Shown here piece by piece: positions 18,211-27,590 of a stretch of 64,000 nucleotides of DNA. The notes beneath the pieces were generated by a model that saw only the letters and a list, made by a program, of their open reading frames with translations, was not told the DNA's origin and ran no database searches. Each line of letters begins with the position of its first letter. The first letter of the stretch is position 1. Both the position numbers and the translations under genes were made by a program. The stretch is from CAYWQB01 sp964460785 (GTDB taxonomy: Bacteria; Chlamydiota; Chlamydiia; Chlamydiales; CAYWQB01): the NCBI GenBank assembly GCA_964460785.1, contig CAYWQB010000001.1, positions 1 to 64,000 on the forward strand, written 5' to 3'.

Positions 18211-19524
18211 GTGAAAAAAAAAATGATCATCATTTCATCTATTGGAGTTCTTGCTCTTCTGATAGCAAGCCTTTTCTTCTCTTTTACAGAAGATCAGACT
18301 AGCCATGAGGAAAACGGCGCTACATTGACTGTTTGGACTTGTGCTATGCATCCTCAAATTCACATGCCAAGCCCGGGGCAATGCCCTATTTGCGGGATGA
18401 ATCTCATTCCACTTAAGCCAAAAGAAAGCAGTCGTGAAGGCTCCTCCATTAAGCTTTCCGAGCGTGCACGTAAATTAGCAGAGGTTGAAACAACCCCTGT
18501 GAAAAAAGGCAAGGCACGCCTTGAAGTACCTTTATATGGAAAGTTAGAGCTTGATGAGTCTCGTATAGCTCATATCACAGCGCGCACCTCAGGAAGAATT
18601 GAGCACCTTTTTCTAGACTTTACAGGGGTTTTTGTTCGAAAGGGAGATCATATGGTAGATCTCTACAGCCCTGATCTTATCACAGCTCAGCAAGAGCTTA
18701 TTCAAGCTCAGCAAGCAGCTAAAGAAAGAACCTCTTCAGATTTTTTAAGGGAAGCTACACTAAAAAACTTAGAATCAGCGAGAGAAAAATTATTGCTTTG
18801 GGGGATATCTAAAGATCAAGTCGATAGGATTGCTAAAAGTGGAAAGCTAGAAGAAGTTATTTCTATAAATGCGCCAATGGAAGGAGTCGTCATCCACAAG
18901 GAAGCTGTTGAGGGAAAGTATGTCAAAGAAGGCACCAAGATCTACACGATCGCAGATTTAACTCAGCTATGGCTGGTTTTAGATGCCTATGAGTCTGACT
19001 TAGCTTGGTTAAGGCATGGACAAACAGTGTACTTTCAAGCAGAGGCTCTACCAGGGAAGACCTTTGAAGGAGAGATCTCTTTTATAGACCCCATTCTTAA
19101 TGAAACAAAGAGATCAGCTCGCATTCGAGTGAATGTAAACAATCAAGAGGGGATACTAAAACCTGGGATGTTTGTGAGAGCCACAGCACAACCCTTTATC
19201 AGTGTAACAGGAGAGGTTATATCAAATTCGCTAGCAGAAGCTGAGCTCCCACTGCTTATCCCAGCAACAGCCCCTCTAATCACAGGAAAGCAAGCAGTTG
19301 TCTATGTTGAAGATCCAAATCTACCAGGGTCCTATAGCGCAAGAACCATTATTTTGGGGCCTCGTGCAGGGGATTACTATATTGTTTATGAAGGACTAAA
19401 AGAAGGCGAGCAGGTCGTATCTAGTGGAAACTTTAAAATCGACAGCGCATCACAAATTTTGGCACAACCTAGCATGATGATGCCAGAGGGGGGAGCAAAA
19501 CCAATGAAGGGGCATAATCACTAG
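18211..19524 (+). CDS. cusB: CusB-like periplasmic adaptor with heavy-metal-binding domain
   Basis: A 437-residue RND membrane fusion protein. Residues 1-25 are a membrane anchor or signal. Residues about 40-72 form the small heavy-metal-binding domain found in CusB/CzcB-type adaptors (W-T-C-A-M-H-P-Q-I, then P-G-x-C-P-I-C-G-M-x-L). The lipoyl-like and beta-barrel domains follow, with P-M-E-G-V-V-I-H-K near 225 and D-L-T-Q-L-W-L-V-L-D near 250. The C-terminus is His/Met-rich (S-M-M-M-P-E-G-G, ending K-G-H-N-H), typical of copper and silver binding. It sits between the outer-membrane protein and the pump, with no intergenic space. Cu(I)/Ag(I) is the likely substrate; Zn/Co cannot be excluded. 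Confidence 0.85.
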   Translation: MKKKMIIISSIGVLALLIASLFFSFTEDQTSHEENGATLTVWTCAMHPQIHMPSPGQCPICGMNLIPLKPKESSREGSSIKLSERARKLAEVETTPVKKGKARLEVPLYGKLELDESRIAHITARTSGRIEHLFLDFTGVFVRKGDHMVDLYSPDLITAQQELIQAQQAAKERTSSDFLREATLKNLESAREKLLLWGISKDQVDRIAKSGKLEEVISINAPMEGVVIHKEAVEGKYVKEGTKIYTIADLTQLWLVLDAYESDLAWLRHGQTVYFQAEALPGKTFEGEISFIDPILNETKRSARIRVNVNNQEGILKPGMFVRATAQPFISVTGEVISNSLAEAELPLLIPATAPLITGKQAVVYVEDPNLPGSYSARTIILGPRAGDYYIVYEGLKEGEQVVSSGNFKIDSASQILAQPSMMMPEGGAKPMKGHNH

Positions 19525-19525
19525 C

Positions 19526-22500
19526 ATGGAAAAAGAGCCAAACTCTTTCTTAAGTTTCTTGATTCGCTTTTGTCAAAGTAACCCGCTTATTGTCGCAGTG
19601 CTATTAGGTTTTGCTCTATTCATAGGGGCTGTAGTAGCTCCATTTGACTGGAAAATTAACAGCATTCCTATTTCTAAAGTTCCCGTTGATGCAATCCCTG
19701 ATATCGGAGAAAATCAGCAAATTGTCTTTACAGAGTGGCCTGGGATTTCGCCTCGTGATATTGAAGATCAAGTCACTTACCCTTTAACAGCAGCTTTACT
19801 TGCAACACCTGGAGTGAAGACTGTTAGAGGGTACTCTATGTTTGGCTTCTCTTCTATTTATGTGATCTTTGAAGAAGGGGTCGATTTTTATTGGTCTAGG
19901 TCTCGCATTTTAGAAAAACTGAATAGCTTACCCAGTGGTACTTTGCCTGAAGGAGTGCAGCCCACTCTTGGCCCCGATGCTACAGCTTTAGGACAAATTT
20001 TCTGGTATACCATAGAGGGACAAGATGAACATGGAAACCCTACTGGAGGTTGGGGGCCAGAGGAGCTTCGCAGTGTCCAAGACTGGACAGTGCGTTATGC
20101 TCTTTTATCTGCACCAGGAGTAAGTGAAGTAGCCTCTATTGGGGGACATGTTCGAGAGTATCAGGTCGATGTGGATCCTAATGCAATGAAAGCGCATGGA
20201 GTGTCTCTAAACCAAGTTCTCGCAGCAGTGAAAGGGTCAAATGTTGATGTCGGAGCCCGGACGATGGAAATCAACCGTGCTGAGTATATTGTTCGAGGAG
20301 TTGGGTTATTAGAAAGTGTAAAAGACCTTGAAAATACAGTTATTAAGTCCATTGATGGAAGGCCAATATTCTTGCGAAATATTGGACATATATCCCTCGG
20401 CCCAGCTCTTCGGCGTGGAGCACTAAATAAAGAGGGTGTAGAAGCTACTGGAGGAGTCGTTGTAGTCCGTTATGGATATAACCCTCTTGAAGCAATACAA
20501 AATGTTAAACAAAAAATCTCTGAAATAGCACCAAGTCTACCAGAAAAGACTCTTGCTGATGGTACCATCAGCAAGTTAAAGATTGTTCCCTTTTATGACC
20601 GAACAATTCTCATTAATGAAACTCTCAATACTCTTTCAGATGCACTGATACTAGAGATATTGGTGACCTCACTCGTTGTACTTACTTTGCTTCGTCACCT
20701 TCGAAGTGCTATCTTGGTTACAAGCACGTTGCCTATGGCAGTCCTTCTATGCTTTTTGGTTATGAAAGCTGTAGGAGTCGATGCAAATATTGTTTCTCTT
20801 TCAGGAATTGCTATCGCGATAGGCACTATGGTGGATATTGCTATTGTGATATCCGAAAGCATTATCAAGCGCCTTAACTCAGGAATCAAAGAAAGTAAAA
20901 AAGAGTCAATCTATCAAGGTACAAAGGAGGTCGCAGGAGCCGTTTTAACAGCTTTAGCTACAACTGTTGTCGGCTTTCTTCCTGTTTTTGCTATGAGTGC
21001 TGCAGAAGGAAAGCTTTTTAAGCCTTTGGCATTTACTAAGACGTTTGCACTTTTATCTGCAATGGTCCTTGCAATTACTGTAATTCCTACTTTTGCATCT
21101 TTAGTCTTAAAGTCACCAAAGGTGAGAAAGACAAAGCCTGCAATTTTAGACTGGACTTTACTTCTCGTCATTGCATTGGCTCTAACCTATCTTTGGATGC
21201 CTCTTGGCTTAGAAAAGGGTTTAATTAGGAACGCCATATTTGTCGTTGTTTGCATTGGAGGTTTGCTTAGTGGAGCATATCTCTTCATGTCTGTATATCC
21301 ACGCATGCTTCGCTACTTTTTGTGCAGCAAGCGCTTTTTTCTGTGTGCACCTCTTATTGTTGTCCTATTTGGTATGGTTGTTTGGCTGGGGATCCCAGGC
21401 TTATACAAGGGAATGGGAAAAGAGTTTATGCCTCCACTTGATGAAGGCAGCTATTTGTTTATGCCAAGTACTATGCCTCATGCCTCTATTACTGAATCTT
21501 TAGACACCTTATCAAAGCAAAATATACTGATAGATAGAATTCCTGAGGTAAAAGAGGTCGTCGGAAAAATTGGTAGAGCAGAAAGTCCTCTAGATCCAGC
21601 ACCCATATCCATGACGGAAACAATCATCAATTATCATCCTAAGTATTTACATGATGAAGAAGGGGCATTGCTATTTTTTGCATTTGATGAAGAAGAAGAG
21701 GACTTTGTTCGCTCTGTTGATGGAACTCCAGTTCTAGCGCCTGATGGTTACCCCTATAAAGTCCAAGGAAGGTTTCAGCGGGATGAGAAAAACCGTTTAA
21801 TCGTGAGCAGATTTGGTCAACCATTTCCTTTGTGGCGACCCGCTCTTGATAACCACTTAAACCCAGGAAGAAAAAACTGGCCAGGTATAAATAGCCCAGA
21901 TGATATTTGGGACCAGATCACTAGTGAATCAAGTATACCTGGTGCAACTTCTGCTCCAAAGCTCCAGCCAATTATAACCAGAATTGTGATGTTGCAAAGC
22001 GGTATGCGTGCTCCAATGGGAATTAAAATCAAAGGGCCAACTCTAGAAGCCATCGAGAAAGTGGCACTTCAACTTGAAAGCGCCTTGCGCAAGGTAGAAA
22101 GTATTGAGCAAAGCACAGTCAATGCAGACCGATTAATTGCTAAACCCTATTTGGAGATACGGATTGATAGAGAGGCTCTAGCTCCCTATGGCATCAAAAT
22201 AACAGATATTCAAAAGGTAATCACCACAGCTATTGGTGGTGCAAAAATGACCACCACGATAGAGGGGCGCGAGCGTTATCCTGTGCGTGTGCGCTATATG
22301 CGAGAATTACGAGACCAAATGGAAGCAATTGGTGGGATCCTAGTCGATACGCCATCTGGAGCACAAATTCCCATTTCCCAGCTTGCTGAAGTTGAATATG
22401 TAAAGGGACCTCAAGTTCTTAAGAGTGAAGATGGCTTTTTAGTAGGCTATCTTACTTTCGATATGAAAAAAGGGCTTGCTGAAGTGGATGTTGTCAATGA

Positions 22501-23191
22501 TGCTAAGAGCTATCTCAATCAAATGATTGAGGCTGGTCATATAAAATTAGAAAAGGGAGTCTCCTACACTTTTGCCGGTTCGTTTGAAAACCAAGAAAGA
22601 GCTGAAAAAAAACTAGCGCTAGTCGTTCCTGCAACTCTTTTGATCATCTTTTTAATCCTTTATTTGCAGTTCAAGTCATCCTATACCTCTTTAATTATTT
22701 TCTCAGGAATCCTTGTTGCATGGGCCGGTGGTTTTACTCTTTTGTGGCTGTATGGCCAGCCATGGTTCTGTAACTTCTCTATTTTTGGCGTGAATATGCG
22801 AGACCTTTTTCAGATGCACCCCATTAATCTTAGTGTTGCTATTTGGGTAGGGTTTTTAGCTTTATTTGGTATAGCCTCAGATAATGGGGTTTTGGTTGCC
22901 TCGGCATTAGATAAGGAATTTGCAAAGCAAAAGGTAAGCTCTATTGACCAAGTTAGAGAGGTTACAATTGCTGCAGCTCAAAAGAGAATTCGACCTGCTT
23001 TAATGACCTCAGCTACGACAATTCTAGCTTTACTCCCAGTGCTGACCTCATCAGGAAGAGGTGCTGACATTATGATACCAATGGCCATACCTTCTTTTGG
23101 GGGGATGTTAATCTCTCTTGTGACTCTTTTTGTGGTTCCTGTTCTTTACTGTTTAAGACAAGAGCAGAGCTACCTAAAGTCAAAAAGATAG
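19526..23191 (+). CDS. cusA: CusA/CzcA-family heavy-metal RND pump
   Basis: A 1221-residue inner-membrane proton-driven metal exporter of the HME-RND family. It shows the family start of one transmembrane segment and a large periplasmic loop (W-P-G-I-S-P-R-D-I-E-D-Q-V-T-Y-P-L). It has the TM4 motif region with conserved acids (G-I-A-I-A-I-G-T-M-V-D), the Met-rich central pore region and a second TM bundle from about residue 1030. It is about 170 residues longer than E. coli CusA. The extra length includes a hydrophilic insertion at about 690-790 in the second periplasmic loop, with many acidic residues and aromatics, and some extension around the membrane segments near 545-620. The gene completes a tripartite operon and is followed by a small hairpin. 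Confidence 0.85.
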   Translation: MEKEPNSFLSFLIRFCQSNPLIVAVLLGFALFIGAVVAPFDWKINSIPISKVPVDAIPDIGENQQIVFTEWPGISPRDIEDQVTYPLTAALLATPGVKTVRGYSMFGFSSIYVIFEEGVDFYWSRSRILEKLNSLPSGTLPEGVQPTLGPDATALGQIFWYTIEGQDEHGNPTGGWGPEELRSVQDWTVRYALLSAPGVSEVASIGGHVREYQVDVDPNAMKAHGVSLNQVLAAVKGSNVDVGARTMEINRAEYIVRGVGLLESVKDLENTVIKSIDGRPIFLRNIGHISLGPALRRGALNKEGVEATGGVVVVRYGYNPLEAIQNVKQKISEIAPSLPEKTLADGTISKLKIVPFYDRTILINETLNTLSDALILEILVTSLVVLTLLRHLRSAILVTSTLPMAVLLCFLVMKAVGVDANIVSLSGIAIAIGTMVDIAIVISESIIKRLNSGIKESKKESIYQGTKEVAGAVLTALATTVVGFLPVFAMSAAEGKLFKPLAFTKTFALLSAMVLAITVIPTFASLVLKSPKVRKTKPAILDWTLLLVIALALTYLWMPLGLEKGLIRNAIFVVVCIGGLLSGAYLFMSVYPRMLRYFLCSKRFFLCAPLIVVLFGMVVWLGIPGLYKGMGKEFMPPLDEGSYLFMPSTMPHASITESLDTLSKQNILIDRIPEVKEVVGKIGRAESPLDPAPISMTETIINYHPKYLHDEEGALLFFAFDEEEEDFVRSVDGTPVLAPDGYPYKVQGRFQRDEKNRLIVSRFGQPFPLWRPALDNHLNPGRKNWPGINSPDDIWDQITSESSIPGATSAPKLQPIITRIVMLQSGMRAPMGIKIKGPTLEAIEKVALQLESALRKVESIEQSTVNADRLIAKPYLEIRIDREALAPYGIKITDIQKVITTAIGGAKMTTTIEGRERYPVRVRYMRELRDQMEAIGGILVDTPSGAQIPISQLAEVEYVKGPQVLKSEDGFLVGYLTFDMKKGLAEVDVVNDAKSYLNQMIEAGHIKLEKGVSYTFAGSFENQERAEKKLALVVPATLLIIFLILYLQFKSSYTSLIIFSGILVAWAGGFTLLWLYGQPWFCNFSIFGVNMRDLFQMHPINLSVAIWVGFLALFGIASDNGVLVASALDKEFAKQKVSSIDQVREVTIAAAQKRIRPALMTSATTILALLPVLTSSGRGADIMIPMAIPSFGGMLISLVTLFVVPVLYCLRQEQSYLKSKR

Positions 23192-23215
23192 CTTTGTGAC
23201 ATCAGAGGGTTATGT

Positions 23216-23233
23216 AAGTCCTGTCTAGGACTT
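23216..23233 (+). terminator. Short hairpin after the efflux operon
   Basis: AAGTCCT-GTCT-AGGACTT forms a 7-bp stem with a 4-nt loop, 25 bp after the cusA stop. It lacks a proper T-tract, so it is a weak terminator candidate. Confidence 0.35.
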
Positions 23234-23235
23234 GT

Positions 23236-23247
23236 TATTATCAGACG
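23236..23247 (+). repeat. Dispersed motif TATTATCAGACG, copy 3 (exact)
   Basis: Exact copy, in the convergent space between cusA and the amidotransferase gene, right after the hairpin. Confidence 0.75.
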
Positions 23248-23280
23248 TTTTGGGGCGCTTAACCTTGATAAGGGGAGTGA

Positions 23281-24285
23281 TCATGGTGACGATCTTAAAT
23301 GATTAGAGAAGTCTGGGATGTCATAAAGGCTAAACTCTAGCCTATCCCAACTGTTAAGTAGCCAGGAAAAAGGATTAAGGCTGGTTTCTAAGCAGCTATG
23401 AATGCGCTGCATAGCCCATTCATTTCTTTCTTTGATAACTCTTAAGTTCCTCTGTAATCGCTTGCTATTTCCTTGCGCATTTTGCACTGCTGCATGGTGC
23501 TGTAAAGCAGCGCGCATAAAATTCCTAAATATATTTTTAGGTCTTTCTGGCATATCTTTATCATAGGCCTCTGGATGGAACTGAAAACCAACATGCCGAT
23601 CTCCGTAAGAAGTGGCTTGCACCACCCCCTCCTCAGAAAGAGCATCTACACGCATCTCAGATTTGGTTCCTGAGGGAGGTAAAATAGCATACTCGTGAGC
23701 TGTTATAATATTAGGTAAGGAGACTGCTGGAACTTTACACTCTCCAGTAGCAGCTTTTAGCTCTTCCTCTGACAAAGTGTATAAATGTGATAAAGAGCCT
23801 TTGATAAAGTGAGCAGAATGTACAAATTCTCTATATCCATAACCTAGGACTGGATGTAGGTGCTCTCCTTTATGAAGAGCTAAATACTGATTGCCTAGGC
23901 AAATGCCCATAGTTGGAATTTCATACTGATCTGCAAGGGCATAAACTTTTTGGTAAGCTGCTTCTGTGGGAGTTAAGCAAGGTTCCGCACTCTCTTCTTC
24001 AAGACAGGTTACTTTGGGTAGCTCTTTAGCTGAAAATGAAGGTGCTTCAGAGGGATAGCTATCACCCCCACCAGGCATAATAATGCCATCTAACCTTTTG
24101 ATAGCAGTATCTGTAATAGCACTTGCTGCTAAGACTTCAAGGCGCACTTTAGGAAACTCTTTGTGCAAGATCTCGAGAACGGGGTCGTAAAAGTCCTTTT
24201 TTGGAGGATCTATTTCATAGTAGTCGGGTGCAATCATTGCAATGTGAGCAAAGCTTGGATCTAAATCTGTAAAAGATGAGCTCAT
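23281..24285 (-). CDS. Class I glutamine amidotransferase-like protein (peptidase C26 type)
   Basis: A 334-residue protein with a class I amidotransferase fold. The nucleophile is Cys129 in G-I-C-L-G-N-Q, and the His-Glu pair is H238 and E240 in F-Q-F-H-P-E-A. The early motif I-M-P-G-G-G-D at about 69-75 also fits. These are the marks of the gamma-glutamyl-hydrolase-like C26 group (PuuD relatives), which hydrolyse gamma-glutamyl bonds. The C-terminal 80 residues beyond the domain are helical and of unknown role. It is a stand-alone gene with no synthetase partner nearby, so ammonia channelling to another enzyme is unlikely. The physiological substrate cannot be told. Confidence 0.75.
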   Translation of the reverse strand: MSSSFTDLDPSFAHIAMIAPDYYEIDPPKKDFYDPVLEILHKEFPKVRLEVLAASAITDTAIKRLDGIIMPGGGDSYPSEAPSFSAKELPKVTCLEEESAEPCLTPTEAAYQKVYALADQYEIPTMGICLGNQYLALHKGEHLHPVLGYGYREFVHSAHFIKGSLSHLYTLSEEELKAATGECKVPAVSLPNIITAHEYAILPPSGTKSEMRVDALSEEGVVQATSYGDRHVGFQFHPEAYDKDMPERPKNIFRNFMRAALQHHAAVQNAQGNSKRLQRNLRVIKERNEWAMQRIHSCLETSLNPFSWLLNSWDRLEFSLYDIPDFSNHLRSSP

Positions 24286-24443
24286 TAGATAGTTTATTTA
24301 AGTTTTTTGTTAAAAAATCTTAATCTAATATTTATAAAAATGCAAGTCTTTCAGTAAAGGTCCATAAAATTGCGCAGTTTGGTTAGGCTATAGAGGTGCA
24401 ATGGCATACAACTTTAACCTCTAAAGTAAGAAGAGAGTATAGA

Positions 24444-24788
24444 ATGAGTGACCTACCTAAGTGTCCTAAATGTAGTTCAGAATATACCTATGAAGATGGG
24501 TCTCTATATATCTGCCCAGAATGTAGCCATGAATGGATGGTTGTTGCTGAAGAAGGCGCCGAGAAGACCGCTGTAAAAGATGCCTATGGGAACACTCTTG
24601 AGGATGGAGACAGTGTAACCATTGTCAAGGATATCAAAGTAAAAGGAGCATCATCAGCACTAAAAGCAGGCGTTAAAGTAAAAGAAATCAAGATTGTGGA
24701 CGAAGTAAATGGCCATAATATCGAAGCAAAAGTTCCCGGCTTTGGTATGATGATGTTGAAATCTGAGATCGTAAAAAAGAGCAAGTAG
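24444..24788 (+). CDS. yjdM: YjdM/PhnA zinc-ribbon family protein
   Basis: A 114-residue protein of the PhnA/YjdM family. The start is taken at 24444 because the family begins with M-S-x-L-P-x-C-P-x-C, although an upstream in-frame ATG exists at 24396. An N-terminal zinc ribbon (C-P-K-C at about 7-10 and C-P-E-C at about 24-27) is followed by the conserved PhnA domain (D-A-Y-G-N-T-L-E-D-G-D-S-V-T-I-V-K-D), with the family K-V-K-G motif. Historically linked to phosphonate use, its actual function is unknown and it does not hydrolyse phosphonoacetate in E. coli. No phosphonate genes are nearby. Confidence 0.85.
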   Translation: MSDLPKCPKCSSEYTYEDGSLYICPECSHEWMVVAEEGAEKTAVKDAYGNTLEDGDSVTIVKDIKVKGASSALKAGVKVKEIKIVDEVNGHNIEAKVPGFGMMMLKSEIVKKSK

Positions 24789-24830
24789 AATGAGAATTCT
24801 AATTCCGGCCTCTTCCTAGATAGGGGGAGG

Positions 24831-24912
24831 GTGGAGTATCTTGAGAGAATTCTTCAGTTGACTTAGGATTTCCTGGCTAGCCAGTACTGTTGGCAGATGA
24901 GCTTTATTCACT
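24831..24912 (-). pseudogene. Family A module remnant
   Basis: This stretch closely repeats about 75 bp of the gene just upstream (around 25625-25700), with matches through GGATTTCCTGGCTAGCCAGT. It lies outside any open frame, at the 3' end of the operon, and looks like a leftover of a lost module or gene. Confidence 0.6.
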
Positions 24913-24913
24913 G

Positions 24914-26830
24914 CTATGCTTGTTTAGAAAGCTGGTTTTTTTGAAGTCTTGAGAAATAATGCCTAGCAGGCTCCATACCCAAGGTTCTTCGAACAAACTC
25001 TTGTATTTGGCTATCTGCTGGTCTTTTATCCTCATAGTGCCTTAGCAAAGCTTCTTCATATCCTTCAGGGACCTTTCGGTGGTTAAAGTTACTCTTTTCT
25101 GAGATTGGAATCTTAGTGCCCCATTGTCGTATAGAGTTTGTAAGGGAAACACTTTGAATATCTACTCCATGCTCGTGATAAAGAGTTTCGCTCAGCTCTT
25201 GGGAAGAGAGGGATTTTCCATTATTCTTTTCAGCATAGGCAGCAAAAAAAGCTTCTGGATTAGGCTTTAGCTCTTGCAGCGGCTTTTTCTTTATAAATAT
25301 CCCCCATTTATGCGTCTTATTTAGGCTTTTGACATCAGGTCGTTCCATGAAGATATGAAGCTCTTTTTCTATCGTTTCAAATAGCGCTCGTGGAGTAATC
25401 TTTTTCTCTTTTGTTAAGCCATAGCCACCCTTCTCTTCAAGCTTGGTTTTTAGAGATGTAAGCTGTGTAGGGGTGAGGTCTTGATTTGAGTAGATAAGGA
25501 TTTTTCTCTGACTACATAGGTCGCGCAGGTCCTGGTCACTTATTGTCGGAATCTGATCAGCTATGTCAGGAAAAATCTCGGCAGCAATCTTTCGGACTTT
25601 CTCTATGGTAGGGGGGATACAGGGGTGGAGTATCTCGAGAGAATTCTTTAATTGACTTAGGATTTCCTGGCTAGCCAGTACTGTTGGCAGTTGAAAGCTT
25701 TGATGAACCCTATTCACTACTGTGTTGGGTTGTGTAGGCTGTGCTTGTTTAGAAAACTGCTTTTGCTGCTTGTGCTGATTTTTTCGAAGTCTTGATAAAT
25801 AATACCTAGCAGGCTCAATACCCAAGGTTCTTCGAACAAGCTCTTGTACTTGGCTATCTATTGGTTTTTTATCCTCATAGTGCTTTAGCAAAGCTTCTTC
25901 ATATTCAGTAGGGACTTTTTCGTAGTCAAAGTCACTCTTTGATGCAATTTTAATATCGCTTTCCCACGGTTTTGTAGAGTTTACAAGGGAAACACTTTGA
26001 ATATCTACTCCATGCTCGTGATAAAGAGTTTCACACAGCTCTTGGGCATAGGGGAGTTTCCCATTATTCTTTTCAGCATAGGCAGCAAAAAAAGCTTCTG
26101 GATTAGGCTTTAACTCTTGCAGTGGCTTTGCTTTTATAAATATCCCCCATTTATGCGCCTTATTTAGCTCTTTGACATCTTTCCTTTCCATGAAGATATG
26201 AAGCTCATTTTCTATTATTTCAAATAATGCTCTTAAAGAGATGGGCTTCTCTTTTGTTAAGCCATAGCCACCCTTCTCTTCTAGCTTGGTTTTTAGAGAT
26301 GTAAGCTGTGTAGGGGTGAGGTCTTGATTTGAGCAGGTAAGGACTTTTCTCTGGCTACATAAGTCGCGCAGATCACAGTCACTTGTTTCAGCAATCTCTT
26401 GAGCTATGTCAGGAAAAATCTCGGCAGCAATTGTTCGGATTTTCTCTATAGGAGGAGGGATGTAGGGGTGGAGGACTTTGACCCTACTCTTCAGTTGATC
26501 TAGGGTTCCTTCATCAGAGAAAACTTGGCCAAGACTTCTTTGGCTGGCCAGTGCGGCTTGTGGAGGATTTTGCTCGATAAATATTTCCCATGTCTCACAT
26601 TGCGCAATAATATCGGCTTCTTCCATTGTAGCAATCTCTTGAGCAATCTCAGGAAAGTATTGGTTAGCAATTTCTCGGATGTTCTCGATAGTAGGGGGAG
26701 TATCAGTGTAAAGCTCTTGAAGCTTTTCCTTTAGGAGTGTTTTAGGATCTTTTTGGTGGTGAGACCCCTCAGTTAGAGTAAAATGATGATTGCTAAATGA
26801 AGTGTTTTGTATTCTTGTCATATTGTTCAC
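24914..26830 (-). CDS. Family A modular protein with internal deletion
   Basis: A 638-residue family A protein, last gene of the second effector operon. It has the usual head (F-T-L-T-E-G-S-H-H-Q-K-D-P-K-T-L-L), but module A runs from F-P-E-I-A directly into the end of module B (E-E-A-D-I-I-A-Q-C), an in-frame deletion of roughly 50-60 residues relative to paralogues. Then come an A-B-C-D set, a Gln/Pro linker and another A-B-C-D set, with a period of about 840 bp in the DNA. It ends just after the D module. Function unknown; HTH-like repeats as in the other members. Confidence 0.7.
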   Translation of the reverse strand: MNNMTRIQNTSFSNHHFTLTEGSHHQKDPKTLLKEKLQELYTDTPPTIENIREIANQYFPEIAQEIATMEEADIIAQCETWEIFIEQNPPQAALASQRSLGQVFSDEGTLDQLKSRVKVLHPYIPPPIEKIRTIAAEIFPDIAQEIAETSDCDLRDLCSQRKVLTCSNQDLTPTQLTSLKTKLEEKGGYGLTKEKPISLRALFEIIENELHIFMERKDVKELNKAHKWGIFIKAKPLQELKPNPEAFFAAYAEKNNGKLPYAQELCETLYHEHGVDIQSVSLVNSTKPWESDIKIASKSDFDYEKVPTEYEEALLKHYEDKKPIDSQVQELVRRTLGIEPARYYLSRLRKNQHKQQKQFSKQAQPTQPNTVVNRVHQSFQLPTVLASQEILSQLKNSLEILHPCIPPTIEKVRKIAAEIFPDIADQIPTISDQDLRDLCSQRKILIYSNQDLTPTQLTSLKTKLEEKGGYGLTKEKKITPRALFETIEKELHIFMERPDVKSLNKTHKWGIFIKKKPLQELKPNPEAFFAAYAEKNNGKSLSSQELSETLYHEHGVDIQSVSLTNSIRQWGTKIPISEKSNFNHRKVPEGYEEALLRHYEDKRPADSQIQEFVRRTLGMEPARHYFSRLQKNQLSKQA

Positions 26831-26860
26831 TCTGAAGAGGGCTTTTTGATAATTTAGGTA

Positions 26861-27547
26861 TTATTGTGATTTTAAGCTTATTTTCTGCTTGCGAGCTCTT
26901 TCTTGTTGGCGGATGAGCTTGATGTGATCTTGAATAGGCTTTGAAACTTGAATGTATCGGAGAGAGCTCAGCTTCACTTGCTTTATCTTCTGAATCGTTG
27001 CTTCATTTATTGTTCGTAGACCTGTGCGAAGCGGATTGAACACTAACTGCCTACAGAGAGGTGATTCGGGTTTGCAAAGGTAATTTGTTGGGATAACTTT
27101 CAGAAACCTACTAAAGCAAAACCTTTGTACTTCCACTTCCGGTACGATGCTGGCACTTTGGAACCGCTCGTTAACCTTGCTAATTTCATCGCCTGAAAGC
27201 TTTTTCATATCTGTCGGAATACAGCCGGGATCAAGAGTCTTGAAGAAAGTTTCGGTAAGAGGCTTCTCTTGTAGGTGTAGGCGGTTATGAATTTTGTCTA
27301 AGGAGGAGGCGTTTTCATGGCTTGCTTGATAGGGCTTGGGGAAGGGAGATAAAGAGCTCCTCGTGAGAGACAGGGCCTCATCTTGTTGGTGAATTTGGTT
27401 AAGGTGATTCTGAAGGGGAAAATAGAGCTCCTCTTCAAACTCAGGATTAGGTTGAGGAGGCTTTTTTTCTTCAGGTAGTGGAGGTAAATCTCTTTCCAGT
27501 AGAGTCCAAAAAGAAGGCTTTTGTGATTGTGATACAGGTCCAGGCAT
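26861..27547 (-). CDS. Family B protein, single-repeat form
   Basis: A 228-residue protein with a Pro-rich head (residues 1-60) and one copy of the family B repeat: L-D-K-I-H-N-R-L, then K-L-S-G-D-E-I-S-K-V-N-E-R-F, V-Q-R-F-C-F-S-R-F-L-K-V-I-P-T, N-P-L-R-T-G, and a Lys/Arg-rich tail. The protein at 36294-38093 carries three copies of this unit and that at 42473-43588 two. The central V-Q-R-F-C-F-x-x-F-x-K-V-I-P segment resembles the core of family C (I-R-H-F-Q ... F-G-K-I-L-P). It lies between family A genes in one transcription direction, with spacing of 30-45 bp. Unknown function; the basic tail would suit nucleic-acid binding. Confidence 0.65.
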   Translation of the reverse strand: MPGPVSQSQKPSFWTLLERDLPPLPEEKKPPQPNPEFEEELYFPLQNHLNQIHQQDEALSLTRSSLSPFPKPYQASHENASSLDKIHNRLHLQEKPLTETFFKTLDPGCIPTDMKKLSGDEISKVNERFQSASIVPEVEVQRFCFSRFLKVIPTNYLCKPESPLCRQLVFNPLRTGLRTINEATIQKIKQVKLSSLRYIQVSKPIQDHIKLIRQQERARKQKISLKSQ

Positions 27548-27590
27548 ATAGATTTTACTTTTATTGTGTTGCTAAGAGCGTGAGCGAGGT

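Noticed and set aside
20161..21171. Several minus-strand frames inside cusA.
   Set aside because: They are shadows of a conserved pump gene and have no ribosome-binding site or recognisable product.
24396..24443. The longer version of the YjdM protein starting at 24396.
   Set aside because: Family members begin at the M-S-x-L-P-x-C-P-x-C position, which corresponds to 24444. The extra residues do not resemble the family.
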